Assembly: GCF_031877795.1 (NCBI RefSeq)
Contig: NC_133935.1
Span: 81,807,748 to 81,871,747 of the forward strand
Length of the DNA stretch: 64,000 bases
Direction of reading: 5' to 3'
Origin: Strix aluco
Taxonomy: Eukaryota > Chordata > Aves > Strigiformes > Strigidae
Shown here: positions 12,901-25,265 of the stretch, piece by piece
How the letters are laid out: the number at the start of each line of letters is the position of its first letter
Position numbering within the stretch: the first letter of the stretch is position 1
Notes under the pieces: generated by a model
Told to the model about the DNA's origin: nothing
The model's input: only the letters and a program-made list of their open reading frames with translations
The model's database searches: none
Made by a program: the position numbers and the translations under genes

Positions 12901-15900
12901 CCCCTTCAAGACCCACAGCATACCAACATGTGGTAACATTACCAAATCAGGTGTCCAGGGAAGAGTGTAATAAGAGGGTAATGTTATATTGTGGTTCCTG
13001 CTGATGCTCTCCCTGCCTCCAGTGTTTTCAGGTGAAGGAATCTCTGTGGGGAAGTAATTTCCATATATTTAATTGTTTCTATATATTCAGTGACTTTCAG
13101 TAGATTTATCTTCCATGAAACTGTCCAGCGCTCTCTTGAGAATCACCACTTTTTTATTACCTTGAAGCTGGTTTCTACTATATCATCTAATATCCCTGGT
13201 TCTTCTGCTGAAAGACGCTGTCAATCTCTATTTACGCCCTCCATGGCACTCATGATTGTGTAGACCTCTGTCCTATATCCTCTCATAGCACAGGACTCAA
13301 GGTTACAGACCGCACTTGATGTCTGAGCCCCAAAGAAGGTTGTTTCTGTCCTGTCCTGGATGGGAATCAGTTACCACAAATGCTCTGCAATGCAAGTCCA
13401 TGAGAAAAGAGGGAGTAAAGCCCCTTCCCTGACTGTCTGGGACCTCCCACTGCTATTGCCACAGAGAAATTTCAAAGTTTTGCCTAGACTGCTGGAAGTG
13501 CCAACAGGGAAAGCAAATATTTGTGTGTAAGACAATCCCAAAAAGATTAAGTGCAGATGGATGTCAATAGTGCCAGCAACCTGTGAGAGAAAGTGAAAAC
13601 TGAGAAGGACGTAAAAGCAGAACGTGGGGCAGGGAAAAAATAAAAAAGCAAAACAGATTAGAAGCAAATCAGGGAGAAGGAAAATTTCAACGGGGCTTTT
13701 TGCTTTCCTAGAGAAGGGCAGCATGAAGATCAGCTAGAGGAGCATTGCAGCAGGGGGTCATCAGCCTTGGGAGGCTCCAAGGGTGAGCACAAAGTAGAGG
13801 GTGGCTAAGAATATCAGCATGAGAGGTGCAGCTTGGTGGGATGCTATATGAACACTAGATGCCTTTGGAAATTGGGAAGGGTCCTGGGGGTGATGAATAT
13901 CTTGTATGGCCTTTAGCTCCCACCTCTTCAGCTCTGGAAGTCAATTGCTAGCTGGGGAAATGGTGATCTGTGGGAAGAGGTTTGGTTTTGTGAAGTTTGG
14001 CCCATGTTCTGTGGGAGGAGAGCCGTGCAGCTTGGAAAGCATCCATCTCAGGAAAATCATAAGTGGTAGGGCTGTCTAGACTAGTCAGGAAGGCGTGAAC
14101 AAATAACCAGGGGAAAATAGAAGAAGAAGAAAAGAAAGCGTGATTCCTCACCTAGAATTAAATTAAGATGTCAGGAAAATAATGAATCAGAGCTTCAAAG
14201 GATGCAAACAGAATACGCTGTTAACTGACTTTATTCTAATGCTGAGAATCCTGTTAACAAGGAGGGGAAATCAGACATGCCCGTTGTTGGACTTACATGC
14301 TGCTGCTGGAAGCAGGTGGGGAGATATGTGATAGGAATGTTACAATTAATTATTATAAATCTCTTCGTAACAACCGTGTGGGCAGCGTGCAGGTGTGTGT
14401 GAGGGCCTTGGCAGTCTGACAAAAATGTAATTATTGGTTACGGAGTTACTGGCAATACAGAAGCAAACGCTCTTCTGTGCTTTGTTGATCAGCAAAGTGC
14501 TAATTAGTGATTGCTAGAGGCCACCATGTTTCTCTGGAGAGGAAAGTCGTACCTCCTTAAACACCTGGATGTGGCCAGGGTGGGAGCATGGGGGTAAGTG
14601 TGACTTACCTGGGAGACTGCAATTACAGCGAGGATTTCCTGAGTCGGAAGTCAAACCAGAACTGTTCTGCCTTAAATCTCTTTTTTTTGATCTGCAACGG
14701 GTAATTGGTAGCAATATGCATCCATATAATCCAATTTAAATAGGGTGGTTTTTTTAAACTGATGTAGATCATTAATCTTTAGTTTGCCAGGGGCCATGAT
14801 AGACTCCCCATCACTGCAAAAGGGGTTGGATCTTTTTTCTATGAGAGATAGGCACCAGCTGAGGTCATTTGGTGAACATGAAGGATGACTTTCAACTATT
14901 TTATACAGGTAGTCAGATCGAATCTGTTTTAAACAGAATTGATTCTTGTTGCACTTGTTGCCCCATACTGGACCTGAGCTTTCAGCATGTTATTTTCTAG
15001 TTTGGCTAACAGAAAATATGGGTTTGGGGGCTATACACCATGTAATGGAGAATCCTTGCCCCAACGCCCATTCTCAGGGATTTTTCTCCCTGTGGGCCAT
15101 AGGAAACATTGTATAGCCATGATTACAAGGAAATCTCAACCACAGGAGTGAACAAGAAACAGCACAGAAAGCAAAGTCAAAAGCTGTCCAAGGCACCATT
15201 TTATCAAGCTTGACTGTAGCTGAAGAACCCGGGTGAGAAAAAGCATTGCTGCATGGAAGTTGTCTTCTAAAATTACTTCAGAACAGGAGCCTTTTAAAGT
15301 TCCCCATCAAATGCAATAAAACACACTGTAGAGCAGCTTTAAAAACAGGGGGAAACCAATGCCTGATACGTCTCCATCACAGCAGTGACAGACAAGTAGT
15401 GCTTGTCAGGCCTGGGCTCCTTTAAAAATGTGCACTGAGCCCTTTCACACACTTAGTGCTGTTTGATGAAGTATTAAGGAAATGGGAAGGCATCCAGAAA
15501 ACTGGTTCAACTCAGCTGACACCATGAAGTTTAAAAAAGGAGCAGGAAGGAGATGGAGGTCTGCAGCACACCGCTGACCTGCCACCGGCTGGGGATGTGG
15601 TGATGCATCACACTGGTCCTGCCAGCACAGCCCCACACTTGGAGGTGTCTGGCAGATGTTGAAAGGGAGGTTGGAATAACATCTGCTCATGCTGCTATGG
15701 GGTTTTTTTTGGGTCCTGATGGAGATAGAGAGATGAATTTTTGAGGTAGTGTTCAGGAAGCTTCTGACTCTGCTGAGTACAAGGAACAAAAGTGCCCTAT
15801 AACACCATATTGCCCTTGAAGACATGGAAAATCTGCAACGGTGAATTGATCGTAATTTGTCAGAGCTGAGCAGAGCTATGTCCTCTTCCTCTGAACTTCT

Positions 15901-18900
15901 GCAAGCCTCGCAGATGCTGTGTGAGAATTATTTGTGAGCTGTAATGCCTATAGTGGCTTAATGCTTAATACACATGCAGGATGAAGATTCAGGAGTGTCC
16001 ATCTGCAGTTGCTACAGACATGCTTTGTCATGGCCATTACTGTCACTTCATTGTTTCTTAACCAGGATTTTTAAAGTCCAGGCAACCCACATCTGCAACC
16101 ACTGTGTCACCATCCAAGATTCAAAATTCAGCTCAGAACTGATTAGGTATAGCTGTATATAACCCCTTCTTGTGATTTAACATTGAGGGGAGTTGATACT
16201 AGAAGACACCTATCTTTTCAGGTAATGTGGAACTTATTACGGGATCCCTCCCTTTTCCTTTGTATGTGGTTTTGTGTAGACCTCATGAACTATGAGTCAT
16301 ACAAAAATAAAGTAGTAAATGAGTTTGAAATCTGAAGACACTTTCAGATGTTTTTCGATAAAAGTGGCTTTGTTAGTTTAGGGTATTGGTCTACTTTGAT
16401 AAGCAGTAGAGGTGAATGTTGCTTTGTGAGCTCTTCTTTCACCACTGACTGGAGTAGACTTCGGTTTGGCCAAACAAAGAGGCAAAAGACTGCAAACCCA
16501 AGGAAAAGCCTGAACTCTGAGGTTCAGCACAGTAATTGAATCAACTGGTATTTATGTTGGATTATCCCTATAATTTTCTTGTTTCTTGATTATTGCTACG
16601 TATACGTTGGTTTTATTCTAATTGTCTGAAAAGGCCTTTGAATAACTAAGCTTTGAGATGCCTGGGAAATACTCCCTCAGCAATCAAAGGCATATGCAAG
16701 GATAGTCTTCATTAAATTTGGGTATTCAAATTAGTGACCTAAGGCATGAGTTTACACTTACCCAGCAATGATACCACTGACTTCAAAAAGCAGATGTAAG
16801 CTGCCATGTGGCTATTGGTTAAATGGCAGTTTCTTTAGCTGCTATCACATTATTTTTTATTTCCTTTCTGTCACCTTATCTAAACTGTTACCTGGTCATG
16901 TAAGCAAGTCTTAGACTCATTGCCTTGAGTCTATAGCAGAGCATCTCCTCCAGTATGTCACTCCCCGTCCCCTCACACGAAGAAAAATGTCGGAGCAAAC
17001 TCCATTTTCACATTTTTTAGTAGATCTGAACATCTGTGGCTTTTACTGAACTCAGTCCAGCTCTAGCTTCATGGTGTACCTGAAAATTATGTTCTGGTTG
17101 TGTCTGAGGGACTCACTTCACTGGAGTATCAAAACAATTTTTAGCTTTAAGGTGTGGACAGTCATTAGCAGAGATGGGAGACAATATGGGGTTCTTTATA
17201 TCTTCTCCTTCTTGCTTCTAGACATCTGCCTTCCTTCACATGTTAACTCTGAAACCACTTTCCCTGTCTCTTTGCCTGCATTTCATGTGTGGTATTTTGG
17301 GGAGAGCTTGTTACAGCCAAGCTCAAGTGTAGCCAGCACTTAGTTACAAGTGCAAACATATCATGAACGTCTGTCTTGCATTAGGATCTTTCCAGAAGGC
17401 ATTAAAACACAGCCAAGGTGCCTTCACAGGCTCTGCGTTCTCCCAGCACTTGTTGGTTCAACTGTTCTTAAAAAATGTGGGAGTTTGGGAGAGCGTGGAT
17501 GTCAGCACCAGTAAGGATTTGCAGTGTGTCAAGTAGAGGGAAGTAGGCGGGTTATTTTAGAGCTGAGCCAGCCCTCTTCTTCGCTTGAGCTTTCAAGTGA
17601 AACTTCAGGGAGAGAAACGTAGTGAGCTCCAGTGGTAGATGGCTCTTTGGGGAGCTGCCAGCTGCTATTTCTGAGTTACAATTGGATTACACAATCCTGG
17701 AGCCGCATTGCACATTCATCACCACCTCCTGTCTGCAGCTGAGCTGCAAGGGGCCCCGGCTAGCCCAGTACCGAGACCTCCAGAGGCTGGAGCCGGCCCG
17801 TCAGGGAGGATGGGAGGCAAGTGTGAAACTGGTTGCACTGCAGGCGGTGCAGTGGTTGTGAGGTCTACTGTTTGAAGTTTTCCCAAGCCACGGAGCTCAG
17901 AGAAAGCACCTGTGGGAATAGCAGCCATCTTAGGTTTGTCAAAGGAAGACATGTCAAATCAGTGCAATCTCCTTCATGACAGGGAACGAGCCCGGTGAGT
18001 AGGAGACATGTAGTTTTGCTTGGAAAATGTTGGTTCAGTTCACAGAGAGGTTTTGGTGCACGAGTAGATTCCTCCTGGGGGAAACACAGCCGGACTGCTC
18101 CAGGCGCCTGTCTGGTATGCACCAGCTCCTAATGGGAACACAAGGGATGCACGATTGGTCCTTCATACACCTTCTGATTCCCTTTCCCCATATATTTGCT
18201 CACCCCAAATACATCTAGAGCTTCAGAGTGTAGATATGTTCCTCTTGCTCCAGCTGACTTGCTAATGTGGACACAGCCAACAGCCCCAGTCTTTTGGCAG
18301 TGTCTCACTTGAGACCTTGAGTTTCAGGCACTCAAATCTCACCGTGGGTTTCTGTTGCCAGTCCAAGGGCAACTGCTCCAGCCACCTTACTGCTCAGGCA
18401 TGGGTCAGGCCATCACTGTTGCACTGGTCTGGCATGGCAAATGTGACAGAAGGGATGGAGACCAACATTTCCCATGGCTTAGTGAGGGATTTCTCTGTCT
18501 TTTTGCTGAAAGACATGATCATAGCACCTTCCAGCTGACCAGCATCGAACTGAATAGTCTCAGCAGATCAGGAGCATCTTTAAGGTATCGCATCAAGGCA
18601 TTTGGTTTTAAGCTTCCAAGAAGCCTGATGCCTCAAGAAAAACTGAGCTTCATTTTGTCCACGGTCAAGTGCAACCTCTGCCTTGCTCTCAATTTGAATC
18701 CAAAATGTCTAAGACACAGTTTCATCAACGTGTTCAGCAGTTTTTAGTAAGCTGGGTCTGCGCTTCTGCTTTCTGACAGCTCTGCCTAGACTGATGTATG
18801 TTTCTGCCCTTTCCTTCTGTGCAGGGATGAGTCTCCTCATTTCCATTGAAAGCCTACACAGTGCGGAGTCTCCTTTTATTTCGGCACATATTAGGAATTA

Positions 18901-21900
18901 CTTCATAAAAATCACTGAGGAGGAGAGTTGGAATTATCTTCAGATTTTATAACTTGGCTAAAAAAATCTGGCTGCAAGCTAAAACTTGACACATAAATCT
19001 CATCCAGGAAATAATTTAGTTTCCTTCCATCAAAACAGCAAACAACTCCTCCCCCTCCCAAACACTTGCAAATTTCTCAATGGAAAAAGGTTATTTTAGG
19101 AAGGGATTAAATAAAGAAACATTAGTAAGTGGCAGGATCTCTAGGGTGGGGAAAATATGGAAGGAAAAACACTTGAAATGATGCAATTTTTTATGTTTTT
19201 TTATGCTTCTTCACTTGAAATGCCTCACAAATATCCTGAGGGAGCAGTGTAGATCACCAGTTTGACTGTCTTTCAGTAACATCGTCTGCTAGAAGTGTAG
19301 GTGCTGTGTGCCAGTACAGTGATGTACTTATTAACAGGATTAAACAGACCAAGGCAGAACTGAGAAATCTGTCTGGATGGGAATCAGATTAAACAAATTG
19401 GTCATCCAGTCTTTCCAGCTGAGCTTGTGTTGTAGTTTACATGTATTAACCCTAAGTCACATCTGGCTGATGGAGAGAGGCCTCAAATACCTGCAGGAAA
19501 GGGCCTCTACCAATCCCTCCAGAGCCTTAGTGCCGTGTTCTTGCCTGTGCTCTTCCACACTAGCTCAAACTCCCGTTAATTTCTGTCCTAGACGATGAGT
19601 GAGGATAAATATTTCCCTCCCTTCCTCTAAAAACCCTTGTGCATTCTTTGACTGGCTTTTCTACTGGTTTATAGACCTTTAGGTCCAAAAGAATAAGAGG
19701 TATGACCACTGACATATTGGTGCCCAACTGCTTGCACCCATTTTGTCCCCATCAGTGATCAGTGCCTAAAGAACAGTTGGTTTTGTAATCTGTGTCCCAA
19801 TGAGGGCAGTTGCTGGAAGTTGTCACTTCGGTCATGCTTGAAACCTTTGGTCTTGAGGCTATAACACCTACCCATCTACATCCTCCACTGGTACGTCTGG
19901 AGCCGAGCAGAAGTATGAATATGTCCATGCCCTCTCCAATGCCCACTGTCAAGTCAGTGATTGTGTACCAAGCAGAGGACACAGGTGCTCTATCCTGATG
20001 ACAAATAATGACCTGAATGTGCTTAACCAACTAATAAACGACCCATGTTTGAGCTGGTGAGACTCCAAAAATAAGGTGTTTTTTGCAGGTGGTGAAATGA
20101 TAGTGCACCGTTTCTTAATCCTTTTCAATCTGCCAGGCACTTGTACAATGCCATGCCACTTTCATTCAGTTGAGCAGGTCTAGTCCTTGTCCTGCAGGCA
20201 AACAGGGTTTACAAAGAAGTGAAAATATGTAGAAGGTAATAATTACTTAATGCCACAGAGATCCCTCTTTTTCCAGTGTTGTTCTGAGATGGAAGCCTTG
20301 TGTACATCATCTACAGCTCATTTTCCTCTCTTCAGCATCCGAGGGAATAAGGTTCAGGATTGCAGGATGTTTAACCGTGTTACTTTTCCCTTCAAAGAAA
20401 ACTTAAACTCTTGGTTTAGACATGTGGAGAGATTTCCCAAATTGTCCAATGATTTTGAGTAGAATCTGTGATCCTTCCAGCTTTGGAAATTCCTCCTGTC
20501 TGTCATGAACATTATACAGCACACACTCAAATCCCATGGACATTGCTCATGTGTCTAAGCCAAGTATTCACATAGCCAGAATTTTCCCCTTCCTGGATAA
20601 TGTGGACTTAAATGCCTTGATCTGTGACACTGAGAGATGCATCTTTCATGTTACAAACTTTTACTGACTACACCCCAAATTACCGAATGCTCACCAGTCA
20701 TGTGCTCCACTGCTGGACAATTTATCCAGGGTCCTTACTGGAAAGTGAGTTTCCATATCGCTGAAGGCAGGGCTGCAGTGGTAGGGAATGTCTAACAGTA
20801 CCGTTCATGGAAAACTGTGGTTTCTGGGCTCATACCCTGAATTTGCACAGAGAAGCACTGAGACCATTCTTGCATGCAAATGAGGTATCTGACCAGGGGT
20901 CCTGGCTCCTGGCCCCACACTATCCAGACTTTGAATATAGACTTTTCTGGTTTGGACTATAATGCCTTAGAAAACTCTGTAAATCACAGATGTCCCTTAA
21001 TCCCCTTTTTTGGAGATGGGGAATTGAAAGGCAGAGAAACTACTTCTCACTGGGACTGCTTTTCCCCCAACTAATTATTGCCCTCCCTGTAGTGGAGACA
21101 TCCAGTTCCTTTCCTCTGATTAGGACATTCATGTTATCTGCCCTCTTTGATTAGGTGTGAAGTGCACGTGTTGCTTAATGAGAACAAGCTGTTCAGATAA
21201 TGCAGCTCAAAATAATTGTGATTTTGCTCTTCCAAAATTGCCATTGCCAAAAGACAAGGAAAGTGTCCTAGTTAAGGGACTAGACTGGAGCCCAGATCCT
21301 GGCTTCCTCATAGTGGTTTTTCGTTATTTTTGTCTTTTTTTTTTTTTTTATTGTTGTGATCTTAAGCAATTCCTGTGGAGTTGTGCAGATCTTGGTGTGG
21401 ATACTGTGATTGCTACTGTGGTGGTGGGGGCCAGTTCAGATCACCTGCTCTTTGGGCCTGTCCAGATGCTGTCTCTTGCTATTGCTAAAGTGATGCAATA
21501 CAAAGCTGGTGAAAGTATAGATAACTTCCATGCCAGAGAAATGTGAGAAAAGCAAAATGAATATCCACAGAAGAATTTTGGACTGATAGAGAAAATTAAT
21601 TTCATAATCAGATTTAAAGCCCTCATATGCACACACATACACAATTCGTATCACGGACTTACAGGGGATACATTTGCTACCTGCCCCAAAGTATCTGGCC
21701 AGGAACAATAGCAGATTTTACAGGTAAATGCACATGACAGCATGATTTTACAAGATTTTGCAGATCACAGGGCAGTTATTCACAAATGAGCCAAAAACCA
21801 AAGTAGTGTGTCATTGAACTGTAGCTCAGAGGTATCATCATGTGCTCACTGTGCGGTGGTGTGGCACTTGCTATGTAATTATCTCACTTCAACACAATTA

Positions 21901-23999
21901 CTAATTTAGGATTAAACAGTCGAGAGCCGCCATTGTAACATTAACCAGCAGTGGAGTGTGTGCTCTATAATTTTGATGCTTGCAGGGAAGAGTTCACCAG
22001 AGGGCATCTGTCAGCCCCATGGGCATTTTGTTTGGTGTAGCTGTGGCTGCAATCCTCCTTCTCCTGAAATCAGGCTGGAAAGAGGGCTCCAGGCTTCTGC
22101 GTATGGGGAGACTTGACTCATTCTTACCTTAAGACCTTATTTTCCATGGGCATTGTAACCAGTCCTGTGTGAAAAGCTTTTCCCTGTATAAGGCAGTAAG
22201 TTGCACAACACATGATGGGAGTTTCTGATGCTTCTGTTGTCTATATGAAGCACAACAAAGCAGCAGGGAGAGACTTTGGACATTAAATATGATGCTGGAT
22301 TTCAAATATGACCCTGTATTTCCCTGACGTGAAATATCTACTGAGAATTGAAATACTGGCTCAGGAACAGGAGGGGTTGTACTAGAGTGAAACTGCAGCT
22401 TTTGACTCCTATGGAAACAGCCATTAATGCCCCGAATGCTTAGAGCTATTCGAGCACCAGCAAGCAGGAAGGTGGTCCCCTAAATACCACATCTCTGCAC
22501 CTTGAAGACTGGTTATTTGCCAAACCCTGCCATACTCAGAGTAGCCTGTTGCCCATTTATCGCATCCAGGGTGGTCCGGGGCCCTTTCAGGATTTACAGC
22601 CCACGCAGCGGCCAGAGTTGTGGACAGGCTGCTCTGAGCTGCCCGGTGGGACGGGAATATCTGTGAGTAGCAGTGAGCTTCTGTCAGCCAGATGTTAGTG
22701 CTTGGAGCTTGTTATTCAGAGCTGCTGATTAGTCTCTCAGGCATTTTGCCTCCTTGGTTCCTTTCTCAGCGTGCTGACGTTAGCCAGAGAGCGCCTGCAG
22801 ATCGCAGATGTTTGTTTTTCCACCCCTTTGTCTTTGTTTCTTCAACCTCACAGAAGCTTTTCCACTTCACTGCTGTGGCAACCTGCGGCACTTCCGTGCT
22901 TGAATAAGGGCTGAACCTGGTCCTCTGCTCTGCATGTGCCTGTTCATCACCACTTGCTGGGTCACCTCTCCTGAGGCTGCTTGTGTGGGGCACAACAAAC
23001 AGCTTCTCACTGAGGTCTCTTTGCTCAGGGCTTGCAGAGCAGCTCAGGAGCAGATGCAAATACCCTTTGTCAAGCCCCTGTGCTTCACCCAGTCTGATTT
23101 CAGTGCTGCTGCCGTCATTTCCCTCAAGGTTTCACAGATCCTTTATTGCTTGAAGGGAAAAGCTTCATTATAGCCTCTTGTCTTGCTCCTGCCGTGACAG
23201 GGGCGTCTCTGGCTGTGTGCGTAAGCATGGTATCTGAGTTGTTTCCATACTACTCAGATCTGGTTTAGTGCCTGCTGCCCTGCTCTAAATTAGTTTTTCT
23301 GACTCATCCTCCAGAGTAATTTCTGTCTCTCCATTGACTGTAGAAAGAGCCCAGAACACCAATGTTTCCTACCCAGCATCTAGGTTAGATACATTAGGTA
23401 GAGTGGTGCAAAGACTATCCCAAGGGATCCACCAAGCCCAGTTGAATATGAGTCTGTGTATGCCCTTTTCACTCCCCCCGCTTTCCTGCACCCAAGTGGA
23501 CTTGACAAATGAAGTAAAGCAGCTCTGGCAGTTCCTACAGATGCTCAGAAGCGATGGGGACACCTTCACTTCCCAGTAGCACCAGAGGATGTCAGGTTGT
23601 CCTGGGGCACCTGTATTTGTCTTTGAAATCCAGAAGATGTGCACAGCAGCAGTGCACGCTCAGGGCTTCCAGCTGAGCCTGCAGCCAAGGAAATCCTATC
23701 TGTTTGTAAAGGCAGCCGAGCTGCAGCAGCTTCTGTGAAGTATGAAGCCAAGATGTCCAGTGTGGAGGGATTTATAGGGCAACATGACTTTTATAGATGT
23801 TGCGTTAAATTTAAACATTTGCCTTTCTCAGCACGGGTTCTCCTCCTTTGCATAAAACTTCCCCTAGGTATGATATATTCTCTGGGGAGGAGACATGGAC
23901 TCCACTTATAGTAAATGTCCCTGTTTCTGTGCTTTCTTGAGAGGCAGCGTTTAATGCGTTGCAGTCACACTGTGGCCATTTGCCAATACACATCCATAG
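9947..23999 (+). other. Intron sequence of CCDC3, CR1-free, possible regulatory blocks
   Basis: No exon or RNA gene could be supported. The stretch has no recognised CR1. Blocks near 14150-14520, 17590-17870, 21830-22100 and 22540-22700 differ from their surroundings in carrying CpGs and dense homeobox-type or YY1-like motifs, and could be conserved non-coding elements. A T15 run lies at 21335-21349. Small open frames here (for example the lysine-rich one at 12495-12710) have no supporting evidence. Confidence 0.5.
21335..21349. repeat. Poly-T run (T15)
   Basis: A homopolymer T run in the inferred CCDC3 intron, with no target duplication or element attached. Confidence 0.85.
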
Positions 24000-24063
24000 C
24001 CTGCTGGGATTTGCTCTGTTTCTCTCTTTCCCCATTTTGACTTAGAGGTGACAGAGAAGTGAA

Positions 24064-24108
24064 GTTTTTTTCATATTACATATAAAATATATTTTATTAT
24101 ATATTTAC
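24064..24108. repeat. AT-rich low-complexity tract
   Basis: A run of TATATTTTATTATATATTT-like sequence with almost no G or C. Confidence 0.8.
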
Positions 24109-25247
24109 TGATCCGTTCTCTTCTCGGCCACAGTTGATGTGGGCACTGAGCATTTGTGCTCTGAACCTGCCAAGAGGTACATGGAGGTCTGGCATTGCCT
24201 TACCCGCAGGAGGTTTTGAATTCATTAAGCCCTTAATCAACCTTGTTTCACTGTTTTCATGTGCCCTCCATCGTCTCACAGCCCACATCTCCCACCTGTT
24301 ATTTTGTACCCCTAACAGCTATGTTTAATCCAAACCTCAGTTTACAGACATTCATACAAGCACCTGCCACGCAGGAGCATCAATCACCTCTGTTAGGACC
24401 CCCAGGGAACTCCTAAAAGTTGTAATACATTAGACTGAAGTAAACCATACTTAAAGTAAATACCCCAAACCAGGTATAATCCTGATTTAAACTAATATTG
24501 TTCTCATGCAAGTTGGCATTGGTAAAGATAAATATGTTTCCTCACCAGCTGATGTTGGTTCTCAGCTTCATCTGTATCTGGGGATGGTATATTTGAATAT
24601 ATTGTACTTCCCTCACTGCTACCCTGCTATAGGGTGTATCCTGTCTATATAACAGGACCATTAAATTAAATGAAGTTTCTAGGAGCTGTTGTAATATGAG
24701 GTAGAGTTCAGCTCATTCAAAAATCAGCACCGACACTTCACTAAACAGGAGCAAAGCATAGGATGCTGTGCTGCTCTGACCAGCAGTTTCTCATTTCCCT
24801 GCGTTCCCATCAGTGAGAGGGAAGGACACAATACACTCTGTTTCTGGGTCTTGCTGGTTTTATCCTTTCCTTGGTATTTAATTAATTCGCTGTGTGTATG
24901 TGTGGGGGGAATGGTGACCTAATCCTATTGAAATACAAGCCAAGTAAAACAAGTTTAGATGGAGACATGGTCACACAGCAACTTTCAGTTCGAGAACAAT
25001 ACAGTTGAGGTAAGGTATATTGGCAAAGTAGTTTTAGGCATATCAGACCTAATTAGTTTTGTTGTGATAATAATAATACTAGGTGGGGAAAAAGCTGAGC
25101 TGGAAATTAAAGTGGATAGCAAGTTTTGGGAAGTTTGGTAGCTGTGGAAATGGAAAGTTTCTGTACATGTTATAGAAAAAGCCTCTTACAGAGAATTTTG
25201 AAGCCCAGCTGAAACTGCAACCCTAGCTCTGAGACAGAAACAAAAAG

Positions 25248-25265
25248 AAAAAAAAAAAAAAAAAA
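25248..25265. repeat. Poly-A run (A18)
   Basis: An A18 homopolymer flanked by A-rich sequence. No coding-gene remnant or target duplication was seen upstream, so a processed pseudogene is not supported. Confidence 0.85.

Noticed and set aside
25200..25265. Processed pseudogene ending in the A18 run
   Set aside because: No coding remnant or target duplication was found upstream, and the run is flanked by other A-rich sequence.
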